From Cladophialophora immunda (lineage: Eukaryota > Ascomycota > Eurotiomycetes > Chaetothyriales > Herpotrichiellaceae): 64,000 nucleotides of DNA. The position numbers were made by a program, and so were the translations under genes. The stretch covers positions 124,001 through 188,000 of the forward strand of contig NW_015622547.1 in assembly GCF_000835495.1 (NCBI RefSeq), given 5' to 3'. This document shows, in pieces, positions 33,959-45,747 of the stretch. A model generated the notes under the pieces. It was not told the origin of the DNA and made no database searches. It saw only the letters and a program-made list of their open reading frames with translations. How positions within the stretch are numbered: position 1 is the stretch's first letter; the number at the start of each line of letters is the position of its first letter.

Positions 33959-36305
33959 TCAGGCAAGGCATCTCATCTTCGTCCCCATCCGCACCGTCTT
34001 TGTCACGCCCATCGCAACCATAGATGGCTTCAGAAACCGACAAGCCAATCCTGTCCGAGCATTTCTGAGCATCCCGCCACATCGGAAGTGCCCCTTCTTG
34101 TCCAAAGGAAGTCGCCGCAGACTCATTACCACCCGGTGGTAATTGCCAAAGAATGCGTGCCCGCGAATGTCGTCTTTGTTGCTCTTGACCAGGCCATGAC
34201 CCAAGGTGACACAGATTTGACCGCCGATCTGGATTGCGTGGCCGTCCGAGTGTTGAGACGGAGCCAGCAGCACAGAGTAGACGCTGCCTTGGAATGGTAT
34301 GCTGCTTCCGGCAACATCGTTGGGGAATCGCCATCGTCCTTGGTACTTGATTGGATGCCACGGGGTGACCAGCAATTCGCCCACGCGGCACAATTTCTGC
34401 GTCTGGCCGGGAACTCTGGTCTTCAGAATGGCAGCGACTGCTCGTGGCCCCGCGGGCGTCCACACCATCATCCCCACCTTGAGACTCTTGATCGGCGCCT
34501 TCCTCGTTCCGTCGCCCATCAAAACCGAACAGTTGCCCTCAAAGCAGGGTGCCGTGGCCGAATTGTAACTGGTCATACTGACCTCTCGGTGCCGAATGGT
34601 GCTTGTCCCCGTCACCTCGCCAGTGGGGCTATAGGTGTACACCACTTTCGGCGGACGAGATGGCTTTGGAGCCGGGAGATTGTCAAAGGCGACATCGAGC
34701 TCGGTGCGATATTTGATGAAGAGCGGGCTGTCTCTGCCGTAGAGCAACGGGCCAGGGTCTTTGAAGGTATTGCACATCTGACGCTCATGCGCGTGGAGCA
34801 AACTGGGCAGATAGTGACGACCCCATTTATGCCAGTAGTTCTTGCCCATCGTCCAGGTGAGGGCTTTGGAGATCTGACCTGCTGGTTCGTAGCCGATGAG
34901 CTCCTTGAGGACCGCTTTGAGCTCGGCTGCATCTTTGTTGGGAGATTGTTGTATCGAGGTAGCGATGTCGTTCAGGGCTTTCTGTGCTTGGACGACAGAA
35001 ACTTTGTTGGTGGTGGGTTCATGCTCACCATCCTCCTTCAAGGGGAAGAGAGACGATATGAGTCCGCAGATTTGAGCTCGGCGCATATGGTATTCAACCC
35101 AGATTGGAGACTTGATTGTCTTGTCCGAAAAGATGGCACGACTCTGAGACCCATGGGAAGCTCCATTGGCGGCTTTGTAGTTGAGCGTTGCGGTGATGAC
35201 AGTATCTTCAGATATGCCATCCGGACAGAGGAACACAAGGTCTCGGGATTGACCGTATTGAATGTTGCCCAAATCTAAGAGGTATCCTCGTTTTCCGGCA
35301 GTCAGGTTCATTCCTGATGTCGTCTCCACCGCAATGTTCTTTGAGAGCTTGACCTCCAACGTGGCGGACATGCCGAGTGTGGTGTAAAGATTGGCAACCG
35401 AATGCACAAACACTGTGCCAATCATGCCTGCGTCAGGAATGAACGCGTAGTTTCCCCCGCCTACTTCTGCAATCGACTGCATCAGTCCCGAGCGAATCTG
35501 GTAGCCAAATCCGAAGGTATGAATGGTGGGTATGACAGGTCTCTCGCGGGCGGCGGACTCGAGCATGGGGCTCAGCTTTGCAACATAACTTCATTCAGTC
35601 AGCGATCGATCAAGGTTAGTGGTCACGGTCGGGTTTCATACCCCTGTTTCGGGCACAGATGGTTTGGCATCCCATCGGTAAGAACGTAAAGGCCCTGTAC
35701 GTTGTCCACAAGCGGCGCCTTCGAGAACAAGTTCAGTCCAGTACGGATGCCCGCCCAGAGGTTGGTGCATGCTTCGTCGCGGAGCTTCTCGATCCTTCTC
35801 CATGCCGCCTTCTTTTCGGCGGACTTCATGAACGTGAGCGGTTGGACGACCTATTGGTCCTCTCGTAAGCCATGCGCGTGGAGCGAAAATCATACGACCA
35901 TCTCACCTTCGCATCATCCGAAAAAGTCACAATGCCCAGTCTGTCATCCTCACCCAAAGTCTCCAGGATCGTTCTTGCAGCGTGTTTCACGAGATCGAGA
36001 ACGCTCAGCCCAGCCGCTTCCCTCTCATTCTCGTCCTCTACATCTGGAATGGGGGCCGCAGATGTCATGCTCCCAGAAACATCAATGACAAGCACAATGT
36101 CGCAAGAGGCGCGGTTGAGACCTTGTTCTGGGACTCGTGGTGGTTGAACAGACACAATGAAGCCGTCACTGTCTTTGAGGGGGTGGATTTCGGCGACCGC
36201 TTCATCTCCGGCATGTGTTGAGCGCGGCCGCAGAGGGAGAGCCTGAGGATGATCCACCATTGCAAAGTCTTCTGATGTGGTGCTGTTGGCTTTGGAGCTG
36301 CTCAT
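33959..36305 (-). CDS. VWA domain protein with C-terminal Hint/Vint (intein-like) domain
   Basis: Three exons, 36305-35907, 35850-35642 and 35588-33959, with introns of 56 bp (GTGAGA...AATAG) and 53 bp (GTATGA...TGAAG), give 745 residues. A von Willebrand A domain starts near residue 67 with the metal-site motif DIVLVIDVSGSM and continues through VLTDGMPNHLC. A VWA-associated linker region follows. From about residue 549 the sequence PCFEGNCSVLMGDGTRKAPI resembles block A of Hedgehog/intein (Hint) folds, with a Cys in the nucleophile position, and VTPWHPIKYQG provides the Txx-His block B motif. This architecture is known from fungi and other eukaryotes as VWA-Vint. It may self-process or be a non-splicing relic. 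Cytosolic, no signal peptide. The last 25 residues after ACRFLKP look unlike the family and may reflect a missed end. Confidence 0.8.
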
Positions 36306-38280
36306 GGTGTTGATGGATGAATTAGGAGTGGGAAATCGTAAGGTTGTGGAAGACAGGTTAAGAGCTCGTGCGAAACACGGATTGCTTGTCGCAATGTTGT
36401 TTGATCTAATGTTTGCGTGGTGTCAGTCTTTGGCCGGTCATGATTGCTCTTGACACCGCGTACCTTGTCATGTCCGTGCTCTCTTTGTTGGGATCAAGTG
36501 TAAGCTGCGATGAGGCTCCAACTAATGAAACCTCCCGCACTTTCTCAGGATGCGACTGTAGCAGAAAACCCTCCCTTTAAACAAAACAACTTGGAAAGAT
36601 TGTATGCGAGAACATGCTTGTGATCGTGGAGGGCTACTGCCTTCAAATAGTCTCGTCGACGAGGCAGTGAAGCTCTTCCGTTGCTCAGGTTGCCTCCCAG
36701 GCTCCTCCTTGGTGGACAGTCACGGATATTCTTCACGTAGCCAAAGTTGTTCCCCGTGGAGTCGAGGTCCATTAGCGTCAAGTTAGAGGCAGACAGAAGA
36801 CTCATCTTGCTTGGTGAACCTTGGTAGCACCGAGAGGCTGTGACGGCTAATGAACTGCACGGGAGTTTTGTAAAAGTATAACCCTCATCAAGCAGACATA
36901 GGCGGCACTGCAACACAGTCGATTTGGTCGGCAGACAAACATCGACTGGAAGGATTCAGTGCGAGGTAGTCATCCAGCTTCCCAGGGGATATAATGGCGC
37001 GAACTTAGTCACGGGCTAATCGAGTGTAGACAAGAACTAGGACCTCGCTCGTTTCATCCTGTTCCCCTTCCAGCAGATGTGCGATCGTATCGGATCAGGG
37101 CAACAGATTTTGCCTTGCTGGTGAGCCTGATGAGGCTGAGGAACAGCGGACTGATACATATTGTGGGGTAGTGCGGTGGGGCAAGGCTCTGTGATAGGTG
37201 CGCACCAGTGTGGCGCCCCCTCAAGGCGGCGGTGCAACCGATCCAGCGGTGCCGCGGCTCAACGAGCTATACCAGCCCCAGAGAAAAAAATTTGCGCGGA
37301 GGATAAAGGGCCCAGCAGGTTGGACGAAGAAGAGAACTTTGGCTTGCCACTGGAGCAACTCACAAAGTCCCAAAAGGTTTGAAAAGGCCGTCCCGTCGTT
37401 GCTGGGAACAGTACCGCATACATGCGCGATACCAAAATTCCTGCTGGCGGGGCATCGCTGGTGTTGAATGACAGCTTTGGCGTTGGGCTGATTAGACCGC
37501 ACCGAAACGGTGTTCATTGCTTGGTGGGTGCATTGGGTGCCATGCAAATAGTTCCACCTTTTCCTACCGCCTCGAGGTTCAGTTGAACCCATGTCATTAG
37601 GACGGGGGTGCAGCCTGTCGTGCTGATTCATCGTGTTCTTGGTTACTCGTGTTCAAGTCTGGGCACTTCTTTGAGCTGGCGACACTTTCAGCTGGGTTGA
37701 CTCAATAACACAAATGTTCTGAATCCGTATAGAACTGCGGCTTCCGCGGCCGCAGAAGCCCGTTATTCAGCGAGTATGGTCTAAACGAAGAGGGCCCAAA
37801 CGCTGTGTTGGCTGCCGACCTTGGCTCTGTAGAGTATCTCCCTTTGTATCCGACAGAGTTGGCCCAAACCAACCTTCAGTGGGCTGACTTAACCCATTTC
37901 GACAGGGGTTGTTTGCGTCCTCGTTGGTCAGTTGGTGGCCAAGAAAACGCGGGATTAGTCAAGAGAGAAAAGAAAACGCAGGATGAGTCAAGAGAGAAGC
38001 GACATCGATCTCAGAATGTCCCTTAGAGCCAACAAGGTCGGTTGACTTTGGCCAGCATGGAGGTGGCTTCGGGCAATGACGATAGCCAGAAACGAAAAAA
38101 AGAGCAGAGAGGTAAGCAACCGTTATATCCCGACATTGGCACTTCCAGCCTATAAAAGACTCCAACCACCACGAGGAGTTCTGGAAAGAAGTACGCCAGT
38201 TGAAGGGATCAAGATCGCAACACTTACCTTGTTGATCAACCAAGACTCCTCTTGCCCGAACAGTACTGCGGACTATCAAA
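36306..38280. other. intergenic, about 2 kb, gene-poor
   Basis: Promoters of two divergent genes plus unassigned DNA. I found no coherent coding pattern. A 29-bp imperfect tandem duplication lies at 37943-38000. Confidence 0.45.
37943..38000 (+). repeat. imperfect tandem duplication of a 29-bp unit
   Basis: Two adjacent copies start with GAAAACGC and contain AGTCAAGAGAGAA; they differ at a few positions. It lies about 280 bp upstream of the reductase start. Confidence 0.65.
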
Positions 38281-39416
38281 ATGGGCTCAATCACCCCAAA
38301 AGAAGAGACCATTCTCATAACGGGCATATCAGGATTCGTGGCTTCGTGAGTCGATCCCCTTCCGCACATTCAGGTCTGTTGCGACACTGGAGGTGGATGT
38401 TGCCCAGACGCGGTTTCGGCCATAGCTCCTGGGTTGACTTGTACTGTAGGCACATTGCTCATACCTTCCTGGAGGCCGGATACCATGTCCGCGGGACCGT
38501 CCGCTCTGATAAGTCCATTGCTGGCATAAAACAGGCTCACTCGCAGTATGAGGATCAGTTGTCCTTCGTCGTCGTCCCTGACATGGCGGCCACCGATGCC
38601 CTTAACGAGGCAATGGACGGAGTGACAGGAGTCATCCACACAGCGAATCCCTTCATTTTGGACCCCAAAGACAACGAAGAAGAGCTGCTCAAACCCTCGA
38701 TTAATGGGGTCTTGAACGTCCTCAAAGCTGGGGCCACGCAGGGTCCAACCTTACGTCGTATCGTTCTGACGGCTTCCTTTGCCTGTAACCTAGACCTCAG
38801 CCAAGGTCTTCGCCCAGGGTATACGTATACCGAGTCGGATTGGAACCCCGCCACGTATGAAGAGGCTAAGAACTCGTCCAGTGGCGCTTTCACATATTGT
38901 GCAGCAAAAGGACTGGCGGAGAAGGCCGCTTGGGAATGGATCGAGAAGAACAGGCCATCGTTCTCTTTCACTGCTATCAACCCACCGTGGATTTTTGGTC
39001 CTTCATTGACTGGAATAAAGTCCCTGGACCATTTGAACGAGTCGACAGAGGCAATTTGGAAGCTCGTCAATGGCTCCGCCAAAGAAGTTCCACCCATTGA
39101 TTTTGCAGGCTGTGCAGATGTGCGCGATATTGGCCTCGCTCATCTGCGCGCATATGAGTTAGAGGAAGCGGCTGGCCAGCGATTTATTGTCGGATCCCAC
39201 TTCGACTATCAAACAGCGGTGGATACTCTTCGCGACGATTTCCCGCAGATTCAGGACCGCATACCACGAGGAACCCCGGGTAAACGAGAACCAGTGTACC
39301 AGGTGGACGGGAGTAAAGCGGAGAAAGTCTTGGGCATCAAGTACACACCCCTCAGCGTGACCCTGAAAGACACGGTGAACGACCTGCTCGACGCGGAAAA
39401 GGTGCTAACAACCTAA
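38281..39416 (+). CDS. NAD(P)-dependent extended SDR, dihydroflavonol/aldehyde reductase-like
   Basis: Exons 38281-38345 and 38450-39416, with a 104 bp intron (GTGAGTCG...TGTAG), give 343 residues. Splicing restores ILITGISGFVASHIAHTFLEAG, the glycine-rich NAD(P)-binding motif TGxxGF/VxS of the extended short-chain dehydrogenase family. The VIHTANPF block near 87-95, LTASFACNLD near 133 and the active-site Tyr/Lys in YCAAKGLAEKAAW near 177-190 (YxxxK form YCAAK) follow. INPPWIFGPSL is the typical proline-rich segment of the dihydroflavonol reductase, methylglyoxal reductase (Gre2) and ketoreductase group. Expected role: reduction of an aldehyde or ketone. It is soluble with no targeting signal. 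The first exon is short but fits both phase and motif. Confidence 0.87.
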
Positions 39417-39439
39417 GACGCCATCGAGAAGCCGCAACT

Positions 39440-39460
39440 TACTCCGTACTCCGTACTCCG
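39440..39460 (+). repeat. TACTCCG tandem repeat, three perfect units
   Basis: Three tandem heptamers, with related CTCCGTACTCG sequence near 39563 and TACGGAGTA near 40629. Confidence 0.8.
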
Positions 39461-41259
39461 TACGTAGCCGCAGATCGACTTGAAGGGAGATGCGGTGGGT
39501 CAAGGACGTCTCTCGCTGGGACAGAGAAAGAGCGGATCCATTCAGGAGGCTCTGAGGATCTAGTGCTCCGTACTCGTGGATAGTCGATCAACGATGAGAA
39601 AGCGAAACCGACCAACTCGAATGCATTCGCAAGCTGTCAATCCGGCTCCGGACTATCGTACCGTCGCCATTAGCCTTGTCTCAAGCCACAAAAATGGTCC
39701 AAGCTTCGAGCCGCCTCAGGTTCTTCTCTTCATGTTGAATTACTAGACCTCAATGGCGAAGCGCGGGTAATAATGCAGGGTCTTCATCGCGGAGGATAAC
39801 TTCTTATTTCCACAACGGCAGGCGTGTCTGTCCGCGACGTGTTCGAGACCTTCCGCGATGGCAAACATGAATTCGCCATTGCTCGACGCAAAGGGAATTC
39901 GACTAGCTGCCGATGCCACGTGGTTTTTTTCCCCTTGCGCGAAACACCTAGCTCCTCGTTGATTCGCCCCTTTCCTGCCGGGAAGCGGGATCGGGAAGGA
40001 CACAAGCCAGGCTAATGCTGCAGTCTGGGAAAGGGAGCAAGAGAGTGTCTTGGAGCTCGTGTTTTGCGACGTCATCGGGCGAGCAGGGTTGGGATCGCGA
40101 AGAGCATCCTTCGGTTTCAAGGCACGGAGACGCAGCCTACCACCGTGACTTGTGCTGGTCGTTGTAGCGTAATCATGATTTTTGGGGCCCTGATTGACTG
40201 GGCAATCCAAGTCGTGGCTTTATTTTTTTCGTACTTTTCTATCTGACCGTTCCTGCATCCCGTTTAGCATGCCCGTGCGTTCTGGCCATCAATAGTGGCA
40301 GAAAGTGAGGCTTGGAAGCGAGTATAAGAGGCAAAGATCGACTCTAGGGCTGTGGTGATTCATGATAGGCAAAGATTGCAGGATTCGATAGGGCACCGTC
40401 GGGTGCGGCCACTGCCTAGTTCCAGCAACATTAGTGCGTTAGTTCCTTGGGGAAGAGCCGGGACCAGGCATCGAGACTCGAGATGGACCCTTTTATCTCT
40501 CGGGATAGGGGGCCACCTAGGGGCCATTGACTGCGAGGTGGTCGGCGACCAGGCCCCAATGCAGCATAGTGACACTTTAATATTGAACTGCCGACATGCG
40601 ACATGCTCGGCTCCCTGTCACAACTTGGAATACGGAGTAGATGGGTGCTTGTGGCTGGGCGGGGAGGGCATGAAGCTGAGTAAAAGACATTGACTGACGT
40701 TGGTTCGCATGATTCTCCGTGTGACAAAGGGGCGAAAAGAAGAGTGTGATCGACTTGGGTGAGCTGATGATGGTGGTTGAGAGCATCTCACACGAGGGTG
40801 CCACGAGTTGAACAGCAGAGGAAAACGTTTTCAGGCAAAGATTTGCGGGCAGAGTCGTGGGTGTTACATGGCCGCATGCGTGAGGGGGCCCGAGAAGGTG
40901 AAAGATGCAACAAGAAACAAGACGGCACGTGGGCTAGCTACCAGGCGAGGCAGGTCGCTCATCCACTCCGGATGCCTGAAGCGGCAGACCGAAGAAACAG
41001 GGTCCTGCGATCGCTGCGGGTGGTACGAGGTGCCTCGCTACGAGTCACTTGGACGTAGTAAGGTCCCCTAGGGAAACGCCTAAGCATCGGAGGAAAATAG
41101 GGATGATTTTGAGCACCTATGCCTACGAGGTATCTATGTGCTAAGCATCGTAGGTAGGACGTGTACTCGTAGTTACTCGTCCCTAGGGCAAGTAGAGTTG
41201 ACGCGGCGGGTGGTGGTGGGGTGGGCCACGGCCCTTGGCCTCACCAGCCCGGGTAATCA

Positions 41260-41290
41260 TACCTACCTACTCGTACCTACTCGTACCTAA
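41260..41290 (+). repeat. TCGTACCTAC-type tandem repeat
   Basis: Two full decamers (TCGTACCTAC and TCGTACCTAA) follow a TACCTACCTAC start. Similar broken motifs occur between 41120 and 41185. Confidence 0.7.
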
Positions 41291-41901
41291 CAACAATTAA
41301 GGCCCTTAGTCGAGGTTGCCCCCCCTCCCTTTCAGGCTTCAGGGGAGTGAGGGATTGTCGTTTGCCTCGTTCCTTGCTCCTTGTCCTCCCACGTTTCTCA
41401 TGTCAGACACAGATCTCCAGTAACAGGCTCACCTGGCTCTCACGCGGCACCACGCAACAACCGTCTTCTTATCCTTTCGAAAATTGTCCCGTCACCTACC
41501 CAACGCCCCGGTAGCAGTGGTGCTAGACCGGCCACGGCATCGTGTCGTAGGCCACCAGTAGATACCTGCCTGGGGAAGTTGAGGGTCTGTCTTCAAATGT
41601 CAATGCCCACAGCAAATACCCAAAGCAATCTAGTCGGCTCTGCAAAAGGGAAGAGGTGTCGAGGGAGAAAGCCGGGGCGCCACCCAGCACCCTGCACCCA
41701 CGCATCCACGCAGCCAGCAGCCCAAAGCAACCACCAGAGCTCCCCCAATTCCAATTGATAGCCCCGATCTAGTCAAAGAACGTCTCTACCATGTCGACTC
41801 GGATTCGACCACCACGTACCTGATTTGATGGCTTGATCCAGTATCGCATGCCAAAATGGAAGAGTGGATTTGCCCACGGCCATGGCATTGGATTGGGCCT
41901 G

Positions 41902-41931
41902 CCATCTCCATCTCCATCTCCATCTCCGTCT
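41902..41931 (+). repeat. CCATCT hexanucleotide array, five units
   Basis: Four perfect CCATCT units followed by CCGTCT. It lies about 1 kb upstream of the bHLH start, within or near its likely 5' leader. Confidence 0.8.
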
Positions 41932-42991
41932 CCACGTCCACGTTCGACTCTCTCTAACACTCTTCTGCAACGTACTCTTTTTGCCTCTGAAACTTGTTTT
42001 CGGCTTTGGCCTTTGGCTCAACCTTTTTTCCCTTTTGCCATAGCGAAAGTATACGGAGCACATGCTTTGACCAGTCCATCGACAGAAATATCCCATCCTA
42101 TCATTCACACCCCCTGTCTCTGCGCGCCGCCCACCTGCGCTCTTCTTACTCTCCGGACCCTCTGCACAAAAGTGAACATCCCTCCTCCGAACCTCTGGGG
42201 TCGATCCAACCTCATCCTGTCCTGATCCGTTCTTCTCCTGGCGCCACCACTGGCCTGCCCCTCAAGGTCGCTATCTCAGACACATTTCACCGAATCAATC
42301 TACCATCTTCGACCTTCTCTGCAATCGACCGCAACCAGATCAAATCCCTCCTCTGCCATCTTCCGCCGACCGCTCCTCTGTGCGACACCCGATCCCGTGA
42401 ACTCGCCAGACTGAACATCGTCCTCTCCCTGCCCTTCCTCTGGCAAGCTGCATGCCCTCGATCTGGCTCCACAGCATCTCCCGGTCCACGTTTTCTGAAT
42501 AAGATCTTGAGCCCAGCGGAAGATTGGAAGGACACCAGCTCGGGCGCTCTCCGTTCTGGCACAGACTCTCTCGCAAAGTGTCTGGCGGTTGGGGGACAAG
42601 ATAATCTCGACACTCGGACGATCAAGAATCCGACTTCTTTAACACGGGTATCCAGTGATCGAGTTTGGTTTCCACCCTGCGAAGCGCATTGATCCCGCCC
42701 CGATCACTCGCTACTAGAGCTCGTTTTGCGCTGGGTCGTCGCATCTTGCCTAGAGAGCGTTGTGCCACTTACCGCTGCAGTGTCAGCGTCCTTGGATCAC
42801 TTTTTTCACCAAATTGCACCTGACGTTTTATTTGTCGGATTCTACGAACCAATAAATTTCTAAACCGAAAGCAATTCGAGCGACGAGTCAGGCGCCTTTC
42901 CAACCGTCGCTGAGCGCCATATGCGCGATTAGGCAGTCTCTGCTCGCCATCTGAGCTGATCATATTCGACACACCTCTCGACAGCTTTACC

Positions 42992-44534
42992 ATGATGGAG
43001 ACCACGAGCCACCGTCCCTGGGAATCGAATCCCCCTCCCAGCCTTCCTCAGACATTGCCTTCAATAGCTTCTTTGACTTCAAAGCTCCCAGTCCAACCGC
43101 TAGACAGAGCGCCATCAGATCTCTCAATTCATCCGCCCCAAAGAGATTCGGGAAGTTGGATGACTCCCGGTACCCGTCAGTGCTCGATTTCTGCCAATTA
43201 TCAGTTGTCTTTTGCTAACCATCTACTACATAGTTTCAGGGTCTTCGACGAATTCGATGCCGTACCTGAACTCTGCCCACTCCCCAACCGGCGCAGGTAC
43301 ATCCCCTTACACCCCAGACAACCCCTCCGCGCCTCCAGCTCCCTTTAACGGTGGCTTGCACCCGCAACCCAACGGACTCCCGGCGCCAACGTCAGACCCA
43401 AACTCCAATCCGAACCGAGGTAGCGGCGATTTTGACGACTCGCGGAGGAGCAGTGTTGCTTCAAACATACACACAGGCATGAACAACCTCGGGCTCGGTC
43501 CCACGTCTCCCTATACCAGCACCAATGCCTCTCAAACATCTCTCGTCTCGGGCCTTCAAAGGGAGCGAGGTATTCAGACAAACGGGTATGCCGGCGGCGG
43601 CGGACGGTATTCGACAATGAACGGCCCAATCTCGTCCTTTGGGTCGAATCGCGGTGGAAGAAGTGGTTTCGCCGCAGGACGAGTGGCACCCCCGATTCTT
43701 GAGAACCCCAAACAGGAGGTCTACAGCGCAGAAGCCCCGACTCGAGGGCAAGCATATGCATTTCCTGATCCAGACGCGCCTCGGCCGCCAGGAGGACCTC
43801 CTTCCACGTACTCGCGCAGGAACAGCTTCGCAGATTCGTTCTCCAGCAGTATCTTGACAATGGAATCTAACAGATTACCATTAGGGCAGCACGGTAAGCA
43901 TGGCAGAAGCACGGAACTCGTTTTCAATCTAACAGAGGTCAGAATTACCCGACACTCACCATCACAGTTTACAGCACAAACAACTAGAAAGTCTTCGAGG
44001 CGATCCCGACTCTCCAAACGGAACCACACCCTACAGTCGCACACCGGAACTTCGAGTCACTCACAAGCTAGCCGAACGAAAGAGACGAAGTGAGATGAAG
44101 GATTGTTTTGAACAGCTGAGAAGTCGATTACCGCAGAGTCAAAATAACAAGTCAAGCAAGTGGGAAACGTTGTCACGAGGTGAGTAACTGTGGGCCATAG
44201 TATGGATCGAGACAGACGCTAATCTTTCCAAGCCATTGACTATATTGCGCAGCTTGAAAGTCAGAACAAGCAAGCACGAGCCGAGTTTGAAAGCCAGCGG
44301 ATGAAGATGGCTGAACTTGAAGCCAAGATGCACGAAATGAGTCGACAAATGCAGGGTATACAGCAACCTCAGGGGTCTTTTCCACCCCCACCGACCGTGA
44401 TGCCACAGAGCCCCCTCGGGTACGGGCCTCACTTTAACAACCATATCGATGGCTCCAGCGAGCCAGCACGGACACTTCCACCGATAATGAACAGCACCTC
44501 GATGCAAGGTATACAATATGATGACCGGCGGTAG
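42992..44534 (+). CDS. bHLH transcription factor
   Basis: Four exons, 42992-43175, 43240-43893, 43943-44179 and 44233-44534, with introns of 64, 49 and 53 bp, give 458 residues. The first donor could also be GTACCC at 43170; I prefer GTCAGT. The N-terminal 280 residues are Ser/Pro/Gly/Asn-rich and probably disordered. The third and fourth exons together encode the basic helix-loop-helix: [20 protein letters not shown] (basic region and helix 1, with the H..E..R pattern that binds E-boxes), a short loop ending SSKWETLSR, then [18 protein letters not shown] as helix 2 and the start of a coiled coil ([16 protein letters not shown]) like a leucine zipper. A Max/Mlx-like bHLH-Zip arrangement is likely. 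Nuclear. The target genes are unknown. Confidence 0.85.
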
Positions 44535-45747
44535 GGCTATCTCACGTGGCCATGGGATCCCCCCCACGGCCGGCTATATTTTCTTTGGGTTATTTATTTT
44601 GATATTTTGATTCATCTGTGCATTACACTGGAATTGTGGAGCTTTCAGCCAAAAGCCTCGGACATTCAGAGAAGAGGCACGACATCTGGGCTCTGGAGGG
44701 GTAGGATCAATCAATTGATTCATGATACCATGGTCAACGGGATATGTTTTTGGGAAACGGAGCAAAACCATTGGGGCTGGACAGTTGTCGAGCCCATTCA
44801 GGTCGCATTTATAGGGTTGCGACACCTATTCGAGGTCGAAGCTAGAGACTTGCTTCTCGACTGGTAGATAGGTTGGATTTTCTTCAGACTACGGCCGATA
44901 CGGTCTCTGTATATGAATCTTGGAGATACAAAGCCACAAGCTACACATAGTACCTGACTCTATTTTCCCTTGCCACAACCGTATGAGCTGTCGAAACCTT
45001 TGGTGTCACAGCCTTGTGAAACAATGTGCATTACGTAATCCGATGACGCGTGACTCTGATTGGCTCTCGAAGCTCTTCCATCTGGTCCAACATTATTGAC
45101 CGCGCGCGTAATTTCGACGTCCCTTCTCCTCCTCCAGTCATCGTCGGCCTTCCCACCTGAAGCAATCATCTCTGAAGACAGGCCTAGCCGCCAGACCAGA
45201 TGCCATGCCACGGTCCCCATTCTCCGGCGAGATCTATGTTTGGGACACTCTGCCAGCCGCATGCTCAGATCCAAGGAAACGTGTCGCAGACCAGAGCCTC
45301 AGACAAACAATGGGGCCTGGCAGGCCTCAGCGGAGCCTCGTCTGAGAATAATCCCCGCCAGACGTGGAGAGACCTTTGCGATCGTAAACATCGTCGATGA
45401 GGCGTCTCCCAATCCTTTTCTGCCAGACCGATCTCCGCCTCGGATCAGGTCAAATAGTGATACCACGAGGAAGTTTCCTTTCTCTTTCACCTCACTCTCA
45501 TCCTTTTCCTTATTGTTCTTTCCTTCCTATTCTGTTTCTTGTACAATAATCTACGGTGATCCTGTCGACAGGATCCATTCAGACTCACAAGACGCGCAAT
45601 CTGCCCACTTGAAACGGTCTCACTCGTTGATTCACCCAGGATAACTGATATTGACTCAAAATCATTAACAATGAATAAAAGGCTACAACGACAAGCCTAG
45701 AAAACCACTTCGATCCTCATCAGAATGAGAAGAAGCCATGCCAAAAT
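44535..45747. other. intergenic and probable long 5' leader of the membrane protein gene
   Basis: Contains an ATTGG (CCAAT) element near 45058 and a plus-strand frame of 194 codons (45060-45644) that I take for leader sequence. Short upstream frames in a pyrimidine-rich leader are common before long fungal genes. Confidence 0.4.

Larger units (their letters stand above)
39417..42991. other. gene-poor region with short tandem repeats, 3.6 kb
   Basis: The longest gap in the window. It holds three TACTCCG units at 39440-39460, repeats of TCGTACCTAC around 41260-41290, a CCATCT array at 41902-41931 and a pyrimidine-rich leader to the bHLH gene from about 42100. Plus-strand frames in the last kb (up to 232 codons) read as Ser/Pro-rich leader sequence rather than protein. 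A 155-codon minus-strand frame at 40210-39743 has no recognisable domain. Confidence 0.45.

Noticed and set aside
37943..38000. CRISPR-like repeat or phage feature
   Set aside because: Only two diverged copies and a eukaryotic genome; there are no spacers.
39743..40210. 155-codon minus-strand frame with several Cys
   Set aside because: No recognisable domain and no supporting splice signals.
45060..45644. 194-codon plus-strand frame before the membrane protein gene
   Set aside because: Low-complexity Ser/Pro/Arg composition; more likely leader sequence.
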